Positions 28,151 to 37,565 of a stretch of DNA of 64,000 nucleotides are shown one piece after another. Source of the DNA: Planctomycetota bacterium. Its GTDB lineage: Bacteria; Planctomycetota; PLA2; JAEUHO01. How positions within the stretch are numbered: position 1 is the first letter of the stretch; every line of letters begins with the position of its first letter. The notes beneath the pieces were generated by a model. The model was given only the letters and a program-made list of their open reading frames with translations. It searched no databases and was not told the DNA's origin. The position numbers and the translations under genes were made by a program. Location of the stretch: assembly GCA_028281445.1 (NCBI GenBank), contig JANQJW010000067.1:1-64000 (forward strand). Reading direction: 5' to 3'.

Positions 28151-29211
28151 GCGGCGTCCTTCTCTTCCACGTCCTTCTCTTCAGTGGACGGTGTCTCTTC
28201 CACGGCCGTGGGATCTCTGCCGCCGGCATCGAGGTCGAGGTCGATGATCCCGATGTCGGGTTCGTCCGACTCGCCGACCGCGAGGACCCACTCGGGCACG
28301 ATCCGTGCCTCTCGTTCGAGCTTGCGTCGCCATGCACGGACATAGTCCAGGTTGCGCTCTCGGAACGCCGCCTCCGCCAGGTGGCTCTCTGCAACGTTCC
28401 CCATGCGCGGGTCGTCGGCGATGGCTTCGCCGACCTCCGTGATGGACTCACCGTCGCCGCGGCCTTCGAGCAGGCGCTCGAGACGCTGCGCCTCGTGTGA
28501 GTGCCACTCGGCCATGGCGTCGTCGAGCACACCGGAAGCAGCCAGGCGCCGGTGCGCGTAGATAGGCGCTGCCTGCGCAGGTCCGTCATCCGGGGCGTCG
28601 AACGCCCACTGCCGCGCAGCATCGATCTCCTTGTAGAGCCTGACCTCGAGTCGTTGGAGCTCTGCGTACGCGAGCAAGCGCACTTCGGGATCGTCGTCCG
28701 TCAAGGCGCTGCGCGCCATGTGCAGCAGCTCGGGCCTCTCCGAGTCGACGAGCCGGCGCAGGACCTCGCGCTTCTGGGCGACCGTGCCGCTGCGCAGCAC
28801 GACACCGTGGCTTTCGACGTGGGCGAACGTGACGAAGTCACGATCGAACTCGCCCTTGAAGGGAGACGGCCGGTGCGGCGTCTCGCGGAAGTGCACCCAC
28901 GCGTCGTATTCCTCCAGCGTGGCCTCCGTCTTCAACAGGGCGTCCCCCGTATCGGGTCCGCGGAAGCCGAACGCGAGCATGGGGCCGAACACGGGCACGA
29001 AGAGCAAGGCGAACCACATGAGCACGCCGTCGGCCCGGCCGGGCTCCAGCTTGTGGATGAGTCGTCCGACGACGACCGCACCCGTGAGGTGGACAGCTAC
29101 CCCGATGAGGTGCGTCCACGGTTCCCCGCGCATCGCATATGCGAGCGCCCACACGTCAAGGACGAGTGCAGCGGCCGTCGCCAACCGTACGAGTCTCATG
29201 TGCATGGTCAT
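28147..29211 (-). CDS. pelE: PelE-like inner-membrane protein
   Basis: The start at 29211 forms an ATGA overlap with the pelD stop (29208) behind a strong ggaggtgg; an ATG two codons in (29205) is also possible. Two hydrophobic segments at about 5-50 and 58-80 are followed by a soluble alpha-helical region (about 110-310, 'EVLRRLVDSERPELLHMARSALTDDDPEVRLLAYAELQRLEVRLYKEIDAA') with HEAT/TPR-like helix pairs, then an acidic tail. PelE of Pseudomonas has the same plan (two membrane spans plus TPRs) and bridges PelD to PelF/PelG. Sequence identity with known PelE is not obvious, so the call leans on order and architecture. Confidence 0.75.
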   Translation of the reverse strand: MTMHMRLVRLATAAALVLDVWALAYAMRGEPWTHLIGVAVHLTGAVVVGRLIHKLEPGRADGVLMWFALLFVPVFGPMLAFGFRGPDTGDALLKTEATLEEYDAWVHFRETPHRPSPFKGEFDRDFVTFAHVESHGVVLRSGTVAQKREVLRRLVDSERPELLHMARSALTDDDPEVRLLAYAELQRLEVRLYKEIDAARQWAFDAPDDGPAQAAPIYAHRRLAASGVLDDAMAEWHSHEAQRLERLLEGRGDGESITEVGEAIADDPRMGNVAESHLAEAAFRERNLDYVRAWRRKLEREARIVPEWVLAVGESDEPDIGIIDLDLDAGGRDPTAVEETPSTEEKDVEEKDAA

Positions 29212-30995
29212 GCCACCTCCTTGAGGAGGCATAGAGGTTCCGTGGACTGAACGCGTACCGGTGAGTAGGGAGCACCGGGGTTACGCTCACGAAGCACCTC
29301 GAGGAATCGCTCGACCGTCACCGCGGCGCCGTTGGTGTCCGTGCTGGGGAACACCAGGGCGATACGGCCGTCGGGCAATGCGTAGAGTCCGTCCATGGGC
29401 CGGAGCGCGTCGGTGGCGCGCGCCGCGTCCAACGCGAAGGCGCGTCGAGCGCGTTCGTCCGTTGCGGCCGGATGGAGGACAATTGTCTGGAGAGGACGTC
29501 CCGTGCGCTCGCTGAGGTCGAGCTCGAGCGTGAGACGTTCGATCAACTCGCCGGCGTTGCCCACCCGCAGGACGGACGGGATGCGAACCGGCGGCGTCGC
29601 AGCCAACGGGAGCGACGTCTTCGAGCGGAACTGTGCGGCGGAGGCTTCGAGCAGCGAGTCGAGGTCCGGCGTGTCGCCGTCGAGCGCAACCACGAACGAG
29701 GCGAGCGTGACGCCGCGCCCCGCGGCTTCAACCATGGCTGCCCGCTGCACGACTTCGATGTCGGCTTCACTGCGCGCCGGGGCGACGACGGCAAAGCAGC
29801 CGGGGTAGCCGAACTTGTAGGCGCAGGCCTTCCAGCCTGCTTCGGAGAGCGATCCGACGATGGCGGCTTCCGCCTCGTCTTCGTTCTCCGGAGGATCGCT
29901 GATGTCCGACAGGACCTGCAGGCCGAGGATGCGAAGCGAGTCGCCGTATCGGGCAGCGCGGTCGTACTCGAGCCAGAGCCGCTCGCCCAGCGCATTCGGA
30001 GCTCCGACGTCGGGTGTGCTGGGTGCCACGACGCCGTTGTCGATGCGCATGAGCACGGCCGTGGCCCACGCTGCCAGGGAGAGGAAGATCTGCTCGGTCT
30101 CGGTGCCGAGGTAGACGGGCTCGATGTCGTCGAGGCAGAGAACGCCCCACAGCATGCCGCGCCCGTCGGAGAGCGGCGCAAGCAGCACGGGCTCGTTGCG
30201 TGAGGGCAGCTCGCCCGGTTGCAGGCGGTTGATCGGCGTCGCCGTCTCGACGGCCTGGCGCACGATCTCGCTCTCGCGCATCGCCTGGATCCGCGGAGCC
30301 TCGTCCGTGCCGCGCCAGCCGACAGAGCGCATGAGATGGAGGCGGCTGTCCATGTCGACGACCCAGATCGAGGCCATGGACGCGTGGCACTGCTCGGCGA
30401 CGAGATCCAGGATCGTCGCCGCGACGGACTCCCGATCGGTGGTCTCCATGCGCACCGCGATCTCGAGCAGGCGGCCGCGCAGCATGGGACGCTCCTGGAC
30501 GATCCGCCGCAGGTGGTGCGTCGCCGCGTCGAGCACGTTGCGCTCGTGACGTAGCCGGTCCGTCGTCTCGCGTTCCGCCTCGAGCTTGCTCCCGAGCTCC
30601 TTGAACTTGCGGGCATGCGAGTCGGCGAGCTCGCCGATGAGGAACGCGACACCGAAGAAAAGCACGCCCTGCCCGAATGGCTGCAGGTCGAGCAGTTGCG
30701 ACATGTCCAGCAAGCCGGCTTGATGGAGGCCCAGGACTTCGAGCGAGGCGCCGACGAGTGCCGCCAGCATGCCCGCTACCGTGCCGCGGCTCGCGGCCAT
30801 CGGCAGGATCACGATCCAGTAGGGATGGGGATGCACGCCGAGCGCGCCCACGCGCCCGCCGGTGAGGATGAGCTCGATGCCTACAACGAGGGCATAGAGG
30901 AAGCCGATCTCAAGCAGGATTCGCTTGAGAGGAGCGCGGCGCCCTTCTTCAGGGTGTCCACTCGAAGCGGACGTCGACGTGCCCGGATTCCCCAT
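29208..30995 (-). CDS. pelD: PelD-like c-di-GMP receptor (TM-GAF-degenerate GGDEF)
   Basis: The ATG at 30995 gives 595 residues and overlaps the pelB end by 47 nt. Four membrane segments lie at about 25-125 (LLEIGFLYALVVGIEL, VILPMAASRGTVAGMLAAL, VLFFGVAFLIGEL). A coiled stretch leads to a GAF-like domain (about 185-330, SIWVVDMDSRLHLMRSVGW). Two GGDEF-like units follow. The last has RPMD (532-535) exactly five residues before PDGRI, which stands where GGDEF would be. Thus the cyclase motif is lost but the RxxD inhibitory-site motif that binds c-di-GMP is kept, as in Pseudomonas PelD. It should switch polymer synthesis on when c-di-GMP is high. Confidence 0.85.
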   Translation of the reverse strand: MGNPGTSTSASSGHPEEGRRAPLKRILLEIGFLYALVVGIELILTGGRVGALGVHPHPYWIVILPMAASRGTVAGMLAALVGASLEVLGLHQAGLLDMSQLLDLQPFGQGVLFFGVAFLIGELADSHARKFKELGSKLEAERETTDRLRHERNVLDAATHHLRRIVQERPMLRGRLLEIAVRMETTDRESVAATILDLVAEQCHASMASIWVVDMDSRLHLMRSVGWRGTDEAPRIQAMRESEIVRQAVETATPINRLQPGELPSRNEPVLLAPLSDGRGMLWGVLCLDDIEPVYLGTETEQIFLSLAAWATAVLMRIDNGVVAPSTPDVGAPNALGERLWLEYDRAARYGDSLRILGLQVLSDISDPPENEDEAEAAIVGSLSEAGWKACAYKFGYPGCFAVVAPARSEADIEVVQRAAMVEAAGRGVTLASFVVALDGDTPDLDSLLEASAAQFRSKTSLPLAATPPVRIPSVLRVGNAGELIERLTLELDLSERTGRPLQTIVLHPAATDERARRAFALDAARATDALRPMDGLYALPDGRIALVFPSTDTNGAAVTVERFLEVLRERNPGAPYSPVRVQSTEPLCLLKEVA

Positions 30996-33900
30996 CTTGG
31001 AATCGGGCTTGGTTTCCGAACCCCCCGAGGAGGGTGACCCGGAGTCGGCTCCCGACGCGTCGACGCAGGGATCCCTCAAATCCCCAGATGAACGCCGGAT
31101 TTCCGGCGTCCGTTCCTGCGAACGCTTCGAGCTCTGCATCCCAGCACATCCCCAGGCGTCGCTGTGCAGAAAGCGCGCCGGTGACGAAGTCGAACCGCCT
31201 CCCGAGCGGTACGACGTTCGCCAGTGCTTCATCGTCCAGAAGGCGACTTCCGGTGTAGTCCAGCCGGGCCGCGAGTGAGTTTTCCCCCGTACAAATCCAG
31301 CGTCCGACGGTCGTGCGCCACGCGGTGAAGCCGTCGGTGAGCGTGCTGCCGCGCGGGACCTCGAGTGTTAGGTCCGCGTATGCGAACTCTCCGCCTACCC
31401 ACCAGCAGTTGCCGAGGTCGTACCAGCCCTCGAGGCTGCCCCCGGTGTACCGACCGCCGAGTCCCACCGCAGCCGCGGGCTGTTCGAGCATCCGGTCGAT
31501 CCAGGCTTCCACACGGACCCAGCGGTGGAAGCCCTTGTCACCGAAGCGGCGCTCGAAGCGCGCCGCAGCCCAGCCCGAGATCGAACGGCCGCGGGCCCGG
31601 TCGATGTAGCCGGTGACGCCGCCCTCGGCGTAGTGCCAGCGGCCGAAGCGCTTGCGCGCAGACACGTCAACGATGCCGACCGTGTCGCTCACGATCCCGA
31701 ACGCTACGATCTCGGCCGGCCCCTCGAAACGCGCCCACTCCTGCAGGACGGCGATGCTCCAGCGGTCGTTGCGAAGAGGCACGCGTGCGTGCGCACCGGC
31801 GCGCCACACGTCGTCGTTGCCTGCGAACGCCCAGCGCCCCCACGTCTTCACGACGGGTCCGAGCTCGAAGCGCGTCTGCTCGATGGCCTCCGCCGTATCG
31901 CGATCCGGCTTCAACGCATGGGCCTGGCACCACGCGCGAATCGCCGCGCGCCAGCACCCGACATTGCGGTACGACTGGCCGAGATCGGCGTAGACGGAGG
32001 CATCGGGTGCCTTCTCCGCGACCTTCTCGAGCGGGGGAATCGCACGTTCGTACTGGCGTGCGGCCAGATGCAGCGTGCCGTCGAGCCGGTGGAAGCGTGT
32101 CAAGCCGCCGGCAAGCGGGCGCGCGTGCTCCAGCTCCTTGCGCGCTTCCTTCATCTGCTCGGCCGCGATGTGGGCATCGACAGCGTCGAGGCGCAGTGCC
32201 GCGTTGTCCGGGCGCGCTGCGATCAGGTCGTTGAAGAGCCCTTCCGCCTCGTCCGCGCGGCCGATTCGTGCGAGTGAACGCGCGAGCATGGCGCGCTCCG
32301 CATCGGTCGGATCGTCGATCGCCGTGAAGCGGTTCGCCGTCTCCTCGAACTCCGCCCGCGCATCCTCCTTGCGCTGCATCGCCCAGTAGGCCTCGCCCAG
32401 GATAAAGTGCAGCTCGCCGCGCTGGCGCTCGTGTTCCGGCGTCTCGTCTTCCTGCGGGAGACCGAGCCAACGGCGGGCGGGCGCGACGGCGCCGCGCGCG
32501 TCCCCCGTCCAGGAACGTGCCTGCGCGACGCGTCGCAGCACGTGGCGGTCGTCCGGACGCTCACGCGCCAGCTCCTCGAAGAGCGCGCGCGCTTCCTTGG
32601 GCCGCTCGTAAACGAGCAGCGCATCGGCGAAGGCGACGCGGTCATCCCACGGCGCATCCTCGGCTTCGGCGCGCTTCTTCAAGATGGACAGGACCTCGTC
32701 GGTCATCTCGAGGGCTTGCAAGGCGCCGATCAGGGTCTTCTCGTCGTCCCGCGACGTACCGGCGCGCTTGCGCAGCGCGGGCAGTGCGTCTTCGAGCTTG
32801 CCGGCGGCGAGCTGCAGATCCAGCAGCAGGTCGCGATCCTCGTCGGTCGCCGCCGGACGCTCTGCGCGCGCTTCGGCGAGCGGCAGGGCCTCGTCGACCT
32901 CCTTGACCGACACGAGGACGCGCAGGAAGCGGACTTCGTCAGCGTCCGTCGCGCCGTCGCGTTCGGCGCGCGCGCGAGCCAGGGGCAGCGCTTCCTCGTA
33001 GAGCTCGTTCGCCATGAGCGAGATGAGCAGCCGCTCCTCGACGTTCACGTCCGGATCGTCCAAGGCGGTCAGCCAACGCCACTCGACCAGCGCCTCGGGC
33101 TGCATGCGTTGGGCCTCGTAGAGATCGGCGAGCTGGAACCGGTTGGCGACGTCATTGGGCTCAAGCCCACGCAGCGTCTCGCGTGCGCGAATCTGCTGCG
33201 GGATGTCCTTGATCCACGAGGTGCGCAGGACCCACTGGCGCGTGAGCGCGACATCGTCGGGGCGCTTCTTCACCTGCGCTTCGAGGCGCGATGCGCTGAG
33301 GATCGGATCCTCCTCGTCGAGGATGAAGCGATAGCGCTGCTCGAACTGGATGGCGTCCGGGTGGATCTCGAGCAGCTTCTCGATGAGCGCGCGGCGGTTG
33401 GCCTTCGGGATCTCCTTCTCGAGGGCCTGGTAGAGCGCGACGGCCGTGTCCGTCTTCACGTCCGGCTCGACGAGCAGCGTCAGGCCCTTCTCGACGAGTC
33501 CGTCGACCTTGGCGAACCGGAGATCCCAGTACTCCGCGAGATACGTCTTCGCGTCGCCCACGGCGGCCAGGCGCGCGGCGAAGATCGCCCGCACGTCATC
33601 CGCTCGCTTCAGACGCTCGGCGAAGTAGACGATCTCGTCCTCGAGCGGACGGCGCGCTTCCTCCGCCACGCCGCGCTTCAGCCGCGCGAGCAGATGGTCG
33701 AGCAGCTTCGCGTCGAGCTTGCGCTTGTCGTACAGCCACGCAAGCTGCTTGTCGTAGGTCATGCCCCCGTCGGGGAAGCTGCCTTCGGGCGCGACCCGCA
33801 GGAGCCCTTCGAGCGCGGGGATTGCGCGGTCGTACTGCAGATCGTTGATGGCGATCGCCGCCAGGCGCTCCAGCCAGAAGCGACGGTCTTCCTCGCTGCC

Positions 33901-34920
33901 GGTTGCCTTGTCGAGCATCTCCAACGCGGCGTCGATCATGCCGGCTTCGAGGGCGAGATTGACGGCCTGGTCGATGCGCCGACGCGTCGGGTCGCGTTCT
34001 GCGAGGACCCGGGCATGGCCAAGCGCAGCGGGCAGACGGCCTAGTACACGCAGCAGCTCGATCAAGCGCGTGCGCCGCTCGTCGTTGTCTTCGACCGCGA
34101 TCAGACGCTCGAGTGCGTCCGCTTCGATGCGCATCTTGCCGAGCCACGTCGCAACCTGCGCGCGTAGGCGCAGCAGGATCACGTCGTCGGGCGCCTCGGC
34201 CGCACCCAGGACGAGCATCGCCTCCTTCTGCCGCTCGGCCGCGATGAGCGCGGCGGCGAGCGGCTGCACGTTGCGGATGTCGTCGGGGCCGGCGACGAAG
34301 GCACGGCGCAGCCAGCGCAACCAGCACCGCATGCGGCCGGCGTTCATGTAACGCAGCGCCACGGCACGCGCCTCGAGCGCGCTCGACGCGCCGCGCGCCT
34401 TGCGCGCCGCGGCGGCGTCGACGGCCTCCGCGGGCGCCTTTTCCAGCCCCTCGCCAGTCCAGAACGTGCGCGCCGACGTCTCGATCGTCTGGTCGGCGGC
34501 GGCGCGCTCGAGCAGCATGAAGATCTCGCGCGCGGGGAGCGTCTGGCCGAGGCGCTCTTCGATCGTCGCAAGCGCCTTCGTGCGATCTTCCAGATCGGAT
34601 CGGATCGCGTCGCGCTCGGGGTGGTTCTGCGGCGGCTCCGCCGCGGGCTGCGACATGTCCGCGCGCAGGACGGCGACCCACTTGTCGATGTTCTCGGGGT
34701 CGGCAACCTGAGCGCGATAACGCTGCAGGACCGCGATGGCCCCATCGGCGGCGCCGGTAGCGCGCGCCTGGATCTGGACGTCGGCGGTGATCGTGAGTCG
34801 TTCCCCCGTGTGCCGGTCGACGACCTCCGGATCCTTCTTCGACCCCGTCACAAGCAGCCACACGAGCACACCGATGCCCAGCGCCAGGAAGACGAGGATC
34901 TCCGGACGACGCAGGTTCAC
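30949..34920 (-). CDS. pelB: PelB-like TPR protein with outer-membrane beta barrel
   Basis: The GTG at 34920 overlaps the pelA stop (GTGA, 34917-34920) and is followed by a membrane anchor (LRRPEILVFLALGIGVLVWLLV); the protein has 1323 residues. The long middle (about 60-1010) is a chain of TPR-like helices (for example 'AVDAHIAAEQMKEARKELEHARPLAGG', 'YADLGQSYRNVGCWRAAIRAWCQAHAL'). The last 310 residues turn into amphipathic beta strands rich in aromatics and Gly and end in the aromatic C-terminus VRFEWTP, typical of outer-membrane barrels. PelB in Pseudomonas has this plan: TPRs that bind PelA plus an export porin. Sequence similarity is architectural, but context makes the call strong. Confidence 0.85.
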   Translation of the reverse strand: MNLRRPEILVFLALGIGVLVWLLVTGSKKDPEVVDRHTGERLTITADVQIQARATGAADGAIAVLQRYRAQVADPENIDKWVAVLRADMSQPAAEPPQNHPERDAIRSDLEDRTKALATIEERLGQTLPAREIFMLLERAAADQTIETSARTFWTGEGLEKAPAEAVDAAAARKARGASSALEARAVALRYMNAGRMRCWLRWLRRAFVAGPDDIRNVQPLAAALIAAERQKEAMLVLGAAEAPDDVILLRLRAQVATWLGKMRIEADALERLIAVEDNDERRTRLIELLRVLGRLPAALGHARVLAERDPTRRRIDQAVNLALEAGMIDAALEMLDKATGSEEDRRFWLERLAAIAINDLQYDRAIPALEGLLRVAPEGSFPDGGMTYDKQLAWLYDKRKLDAKLLDHLLARLKRGVAEEARRPLEDEIVYFAERLKRADDVRAIFAARLAAVGDAKTYLAEYWDLRFAKVDGLVEKGLTLLVEPDVKTDTAVALYQALEKEIPKANRRALIEKLLEIHPDAIQFEQRYRFILDEEDPILSASRLEAQVKKRPDDVALTRQWVLRTSWIKDIPQQIRARETLRGLEPNDVANRFQLADLYEAQRMQPEALVEWRWLTALDDPDVNVEERLLISLMANELYEEALPLARARAERDGATDADEVRFLRVLVSVKEVDEALPLAEARAERPAATDEDRDLLLDLQLAAGKLEDALPALRKRAGTSRDDEKTLIGALQALEMTDEVLSILKKRAEAEDAPWDDRVAFADALLVYERPKEARALFEELARERPDDRHVLRRVAQARSWTGDARGAVAPARRWLGLPQEDETPEHERQRGELHFILGEAYWAMQRKEDARAEFEETANRFTAIDDPTDAERAMLARSLARIGRADEAEGLFNDLIAARPDNAALRLDAVDAHIAAEQMKEARKELEHARPLAGGLTRFHRLDGTLHLAARQYERAIPPLEKVAEKAPDASVYADLGQSYRNVGCWRAAIRAWCQAHALKPDRDTAEAIEQTRFELGPVVKTWGRWAFAGNDDVWRAGAHARVPLRNDRWSIAVLQEWARFEGPAEIVAFGIVSDTVGIVDVSARKRFGRWHYAEGGVTGYIDRARGRSISGWAAARFERRFGDKGFHRWVRVEAWIDRMLEQPAAAVGLGGRYTGGSLEGWYDLGNCWWVGGEFAYADLTLEVPRGSTLTDGFTAWRTTVGRWICTGENSLAARLDYTGSRLLDDEALANVVPLGRRFDFVTGALSAQRRLGMCWDAELEAFAGTDAGNPAFIWGFEGSLRRRVGSRLRVTLLGGFGNQARFQDGESGHVDVRFEWTP

Positions 34921-37019
34921 GGAACGCGGACCTCCACGCGGTCCGGTCCGCCGACCGGGAGCTTCAGGGACAGCAGCCCCTCGGCGTCCGCTTTCCGCGT
35001 CTCTTCCTTGCCACCGATGACGACAGCAACGCTGCCGTTGCGAGGCAGCCCTCCGACGACGACGACGCGTTTGACGAGCCCTTCGGACACGAGGGTGAGC
35101 GCCTTCGGCTCGAGGGCGACATCGCGAACGATGTGGTTGGCCTCGTGCAGGTACGGACGGCGAGACGGCGCGAGGTCGAGGGCGAGATCCGCCTCCGCGC
35201 CGGCCAGGTGGACGTAGAGGGACTCGTCGATACGCCGCCACCCGAGGACGCCGCGGCAGTTGTCGAGGTCGGGACTGCGCGGCTCACCGTCGAGACGCAC
35301 GGTGCGACAGCCTCCGAATCCACGCAGCGCCCAGCCCGACGCGGTGCGACGGATCTCGGCATCGAGCGAGCCGAGCACGGCTGCCGTGTAGGTGCTCGCG
35401 TAGACGGGTACCGTCGGCTCGCGCAACGCCCAGCGATCGAGAAGCTGCTTCAGCGCGGTCAGGCGCGGCGGCCGCTCGGCGCTATAGAAGTGTACGTAGA
35501 TGTTGGCGGGCTTGAGGATCCGCCCCTTGCCGGTACGCCGGATCGTCGTGTCGATGTGGCGATACGACGTGGGATTGGTCGTGAAGTAGCCAGGGAACTC
35601 GTTCTCGTTCGCCGCACCCGCGGTGACCTGGATGGCCTCGCCGTTGCGTCGCACCCAGGGCGAGACGTACCCGACGGAGTCGTACGCCGCGTCCCAGCGG
35701 AACGTGCCGCCGTTCATGTTCATCGCGTCGTGTCGGAGGCACTCGAGGATCGCATCCCGCGGCGGATGCGTGTCACCCGTCCAGAGCATCACCCGGCAGC
35801 GCTTGCCGCCCTCGAGCAGGCGCTCGTTGATGAAGCGAATGGAGTCGCGCACCTCGGCAACCGGGCTGTAGTCGTAGCCCTTGAGTTCCTTGTACGGCAG
35901 GTACTCCTTCGGCGGGTTGCCCGGCGACCACTCGGCCATCCACTTGTACGGATGCAGAACGCCATGACTCGCCGCCTCGACGTACGGCCGGTTCAGGATC
36001 TCCTTGGCGAGCTCCATGCTCTCGGTCGGCGTCTCGACACCGATGTCCTTCGTCAAGCTCGCGACGATGATGCTGACCGTCGCGGGCAGCTTGTAGGCGT
36101 CGAGCACGTCGTCGAGGAACACCTTCGCGGCCAGGGTGTTCGGTCGCACCGTGGAGAGGCTCTCGAAGCCATCGCCATCCACGTGGAAGATGAACATCCG
36201 GCGGCCGTTGAGCACGCTGGGATGCGGCACGGGCGTGCCGTTGAGTCCCAGCGCGTCACGCAGGAACGCAAACGGATCGAGCAGCCAGCGGCGGGACCCC
36301 TCCTCGGTCCCGAGCGCCAGCGTCCACGGCGAGAGGGCCAGGCCGCCCCATGGCCCGGTGACGACGGGTGTGCGGACGTCGTCGGGATGACTGCGATCGC
36401 GCGTGATGACCCACGCCGTGTTGGCGTCACTCTCGTTCGACGGTCCGCGGTGCTCGGCATACCGGCGCGGATCGCGCTCGAGCGCGCACAGGGCCTCGCT
36501 GCGCAGCGTCGTCTCGATGCGGAGCGGCTGGCCGACGTAGCCCTCGTGCCAGGCGAGTCCCAGCCGCTGCAGGTAGGGACCCAGCCGCTTGCGGTCGGCG
36601 GGGGTCGCTTCGAGGCAGCCGAGATCCTGAAGGTGGATGACCCGCATCTCCGGCGGCTTGACGTGCTCTTCCAGCCAGGGCCAGAGCCAGTCGGGCGTGG
36701 TGCCCTTGACGCGGAACCACGTCAGGACCGCGCGCGTCTTCGGCAGCCACTTCGCGGGCGGCGGCCCGGTACGGATGTCGTGGATCCGCACGTCCATGCC
36801 CAGGTGGTTCAGCGGCATCTGGAGCACGGACCACACGGGATGATCGAAGTCCGGAACGAGACCGCCGACGTCGGCGTCGTGGAGCGCGATCACAAGGCGG
36901 CGGACGATCTCGCCGTCGCGTTCCTCGGCGTGCGCGGGGCCGGGCCCGGGCAGCAGAACCAGGAGGGCGAGGCAGGGAATTGCCAGCGCGCGCCAGCGCG
37001 CGTGGAACTCGCACCGCAT
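34917..37019 (-). CDS. pelA: PelA-like periplasmic polysaccharide deacetylase (no hydrolase half)
   Basis: The ATG at 37019 with gggagg just upstream opens a signal peptide (LAIPCLALLVLLPGPGPAHA), giving 700 residues. The CE4-like deacetylase motifs are FIFHVDGDGF (279-285, metal Asp), SHGVLHPYKW (H352, H356), and RVMLWTGDTHPPRDAIL, as in the deacetylase part of PelA. A beta-sandwich C-terminus follows. In Pseudomonas PelA a glycoside hydrolase domain precedes this; here residues 40-240 do not show GH-barrel motifs. The product would partly deacetylate the polymer, giving it positive charge. It is the first pel gene, 73 bp behind a receiver-domain gene. Confidence 0.88.
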   Translation of the reverse strand: MRCEFHARWRALAIPCLALLVLLPGPGPAHAEERDGEIVRRLVIALHDADVGGLVPDFDHPVWSVLQMPLNHLGMDVRIHDIRTGPPPAKWLPKTRAVLTWFRVKGTTPDWLWPWLEEHVKPPEMRVIHLQDLGCLEATPADRKRLGPYLQRLGLAWHEGYVGQPLRIETTLRSEALCALERDPRRYAEHRGPSNESDANTAWVITRDRSHPDDVRTPVVTGPWGGLALSPWTLALGTEEGSRRWLLDPFAFLRDALGLNGTPVPHPSVLNGRRMFIFHVDGDGFESLSTVRPNTLAAKVFLDDVLDAYKLPATVSIIVASLTKDIGVETPTESMELAKEILNRPYVEAASHGVLHPYKWMAEWSPGNPPKEYLPYKELKGYDYSPVAEVRDSIRFINERLLEGGKRCRVMLWTGDTHPPRDAILECLRHDAMNMNGGTFRWDAAYDSVGYVSPWVRRNGEAIQVTAGAANENEFPGYFTTNPTSYRHIDTTIRRTGKGRILKPANIYVHFYSAERPPRLTALKQLLDRWALREPTVPVYASTYTAAVLGSLDAEIRRTASGWALRGFGGCRTVRLDGEPRSPDLDNCRGVLGWRRIDESLYVHLAGAEADLALDLAPSRRPYLHEANHIVRDVALEPKALTLVSEGLVKRVVVVGGLPRNGSVAVVIGGKEETRKADAEGLLSLKLPVGGPDRVEVRVP

Positions 37020-37092
37020 GCCAACCTCCCGGCCACCGCCAACCCTCGACGTGGTCGGGAATGGTACCGGGAGCACCTCCCGATCCCGCGTC

Positions 37093-37476
37093 CTATGCGG
37101 CCTTGGCGTCCGTTCCCTTCAACAGGGCTTCGATTCGCTCCAGGAGGTCAGGTACCTGTACGGGTTTCGTAGCGTAATCGTCGCATCCTGCGTTCAGGGC
37201 GCGCTCGCGGTCGCCGTTCATCGCGTGCGCGGTGAGCGCCAGGATCGGGACTCTTGCGGTCTTCGACTCGCCCTTGAGCGTGCGCGCCACGTCCCATCCG
37301 CTCAGCGTCGGCAGGTCGAGATCGAGGAGGATGAGGTCGTAGCCCGACTTCTTCGCGGCGGCGAGTCCCTCGGGCCCGTCTTCGGCGACGTCGACGTCGT
37401 GCCCCTTGTCACGCAGGATGCGGCGCACGATGTGACGGTTGATCGGGCTGTCTTCGACGAAGAGGATCCGCGCCAT
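37093..37476 (-). CDS. Stand-alone response-regulator receiver domain
   Basis: The 127-residue protein is a complete CheY/DivK-like receiver: acidic pair E8-D9 (ILFVEDS), phospho-acceptor D52 (LILLDLDLP), T82 (LALTAHAMNGDRERAL) and K104 (YATKPV). There is no output domain. It resembles receivers paired with hybrid histidine kinases. The start is an ATG at 37476. With 73 bp to pelA on the same strand it could be co-transcribed with the pel operon and regulate it through protein contact, which is inference. No histidine kinase is encoded in this window. Confidence 0.92.
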   Translation of the reverse strand: MARILFVEDSPINRHIVRRILRDKGHDVDVAEDGPEGLAAAKKSGYDLILLDLDLPTLSGWDVARTLKGESKTARVPILALTAHAMNGDRERALNAGCDDYATKPVQVPDLLERIEALLKGTDAKAA

Positions 37477-37565
37477 GCCGCCGTGCCGCCTCCGAGGCCT
37501 GCCCTTCCACCAAGAGGGCCGCGTTCGTATCGACCAGGGAGGCGGCGAAGCTGAAGATTGCGAGT

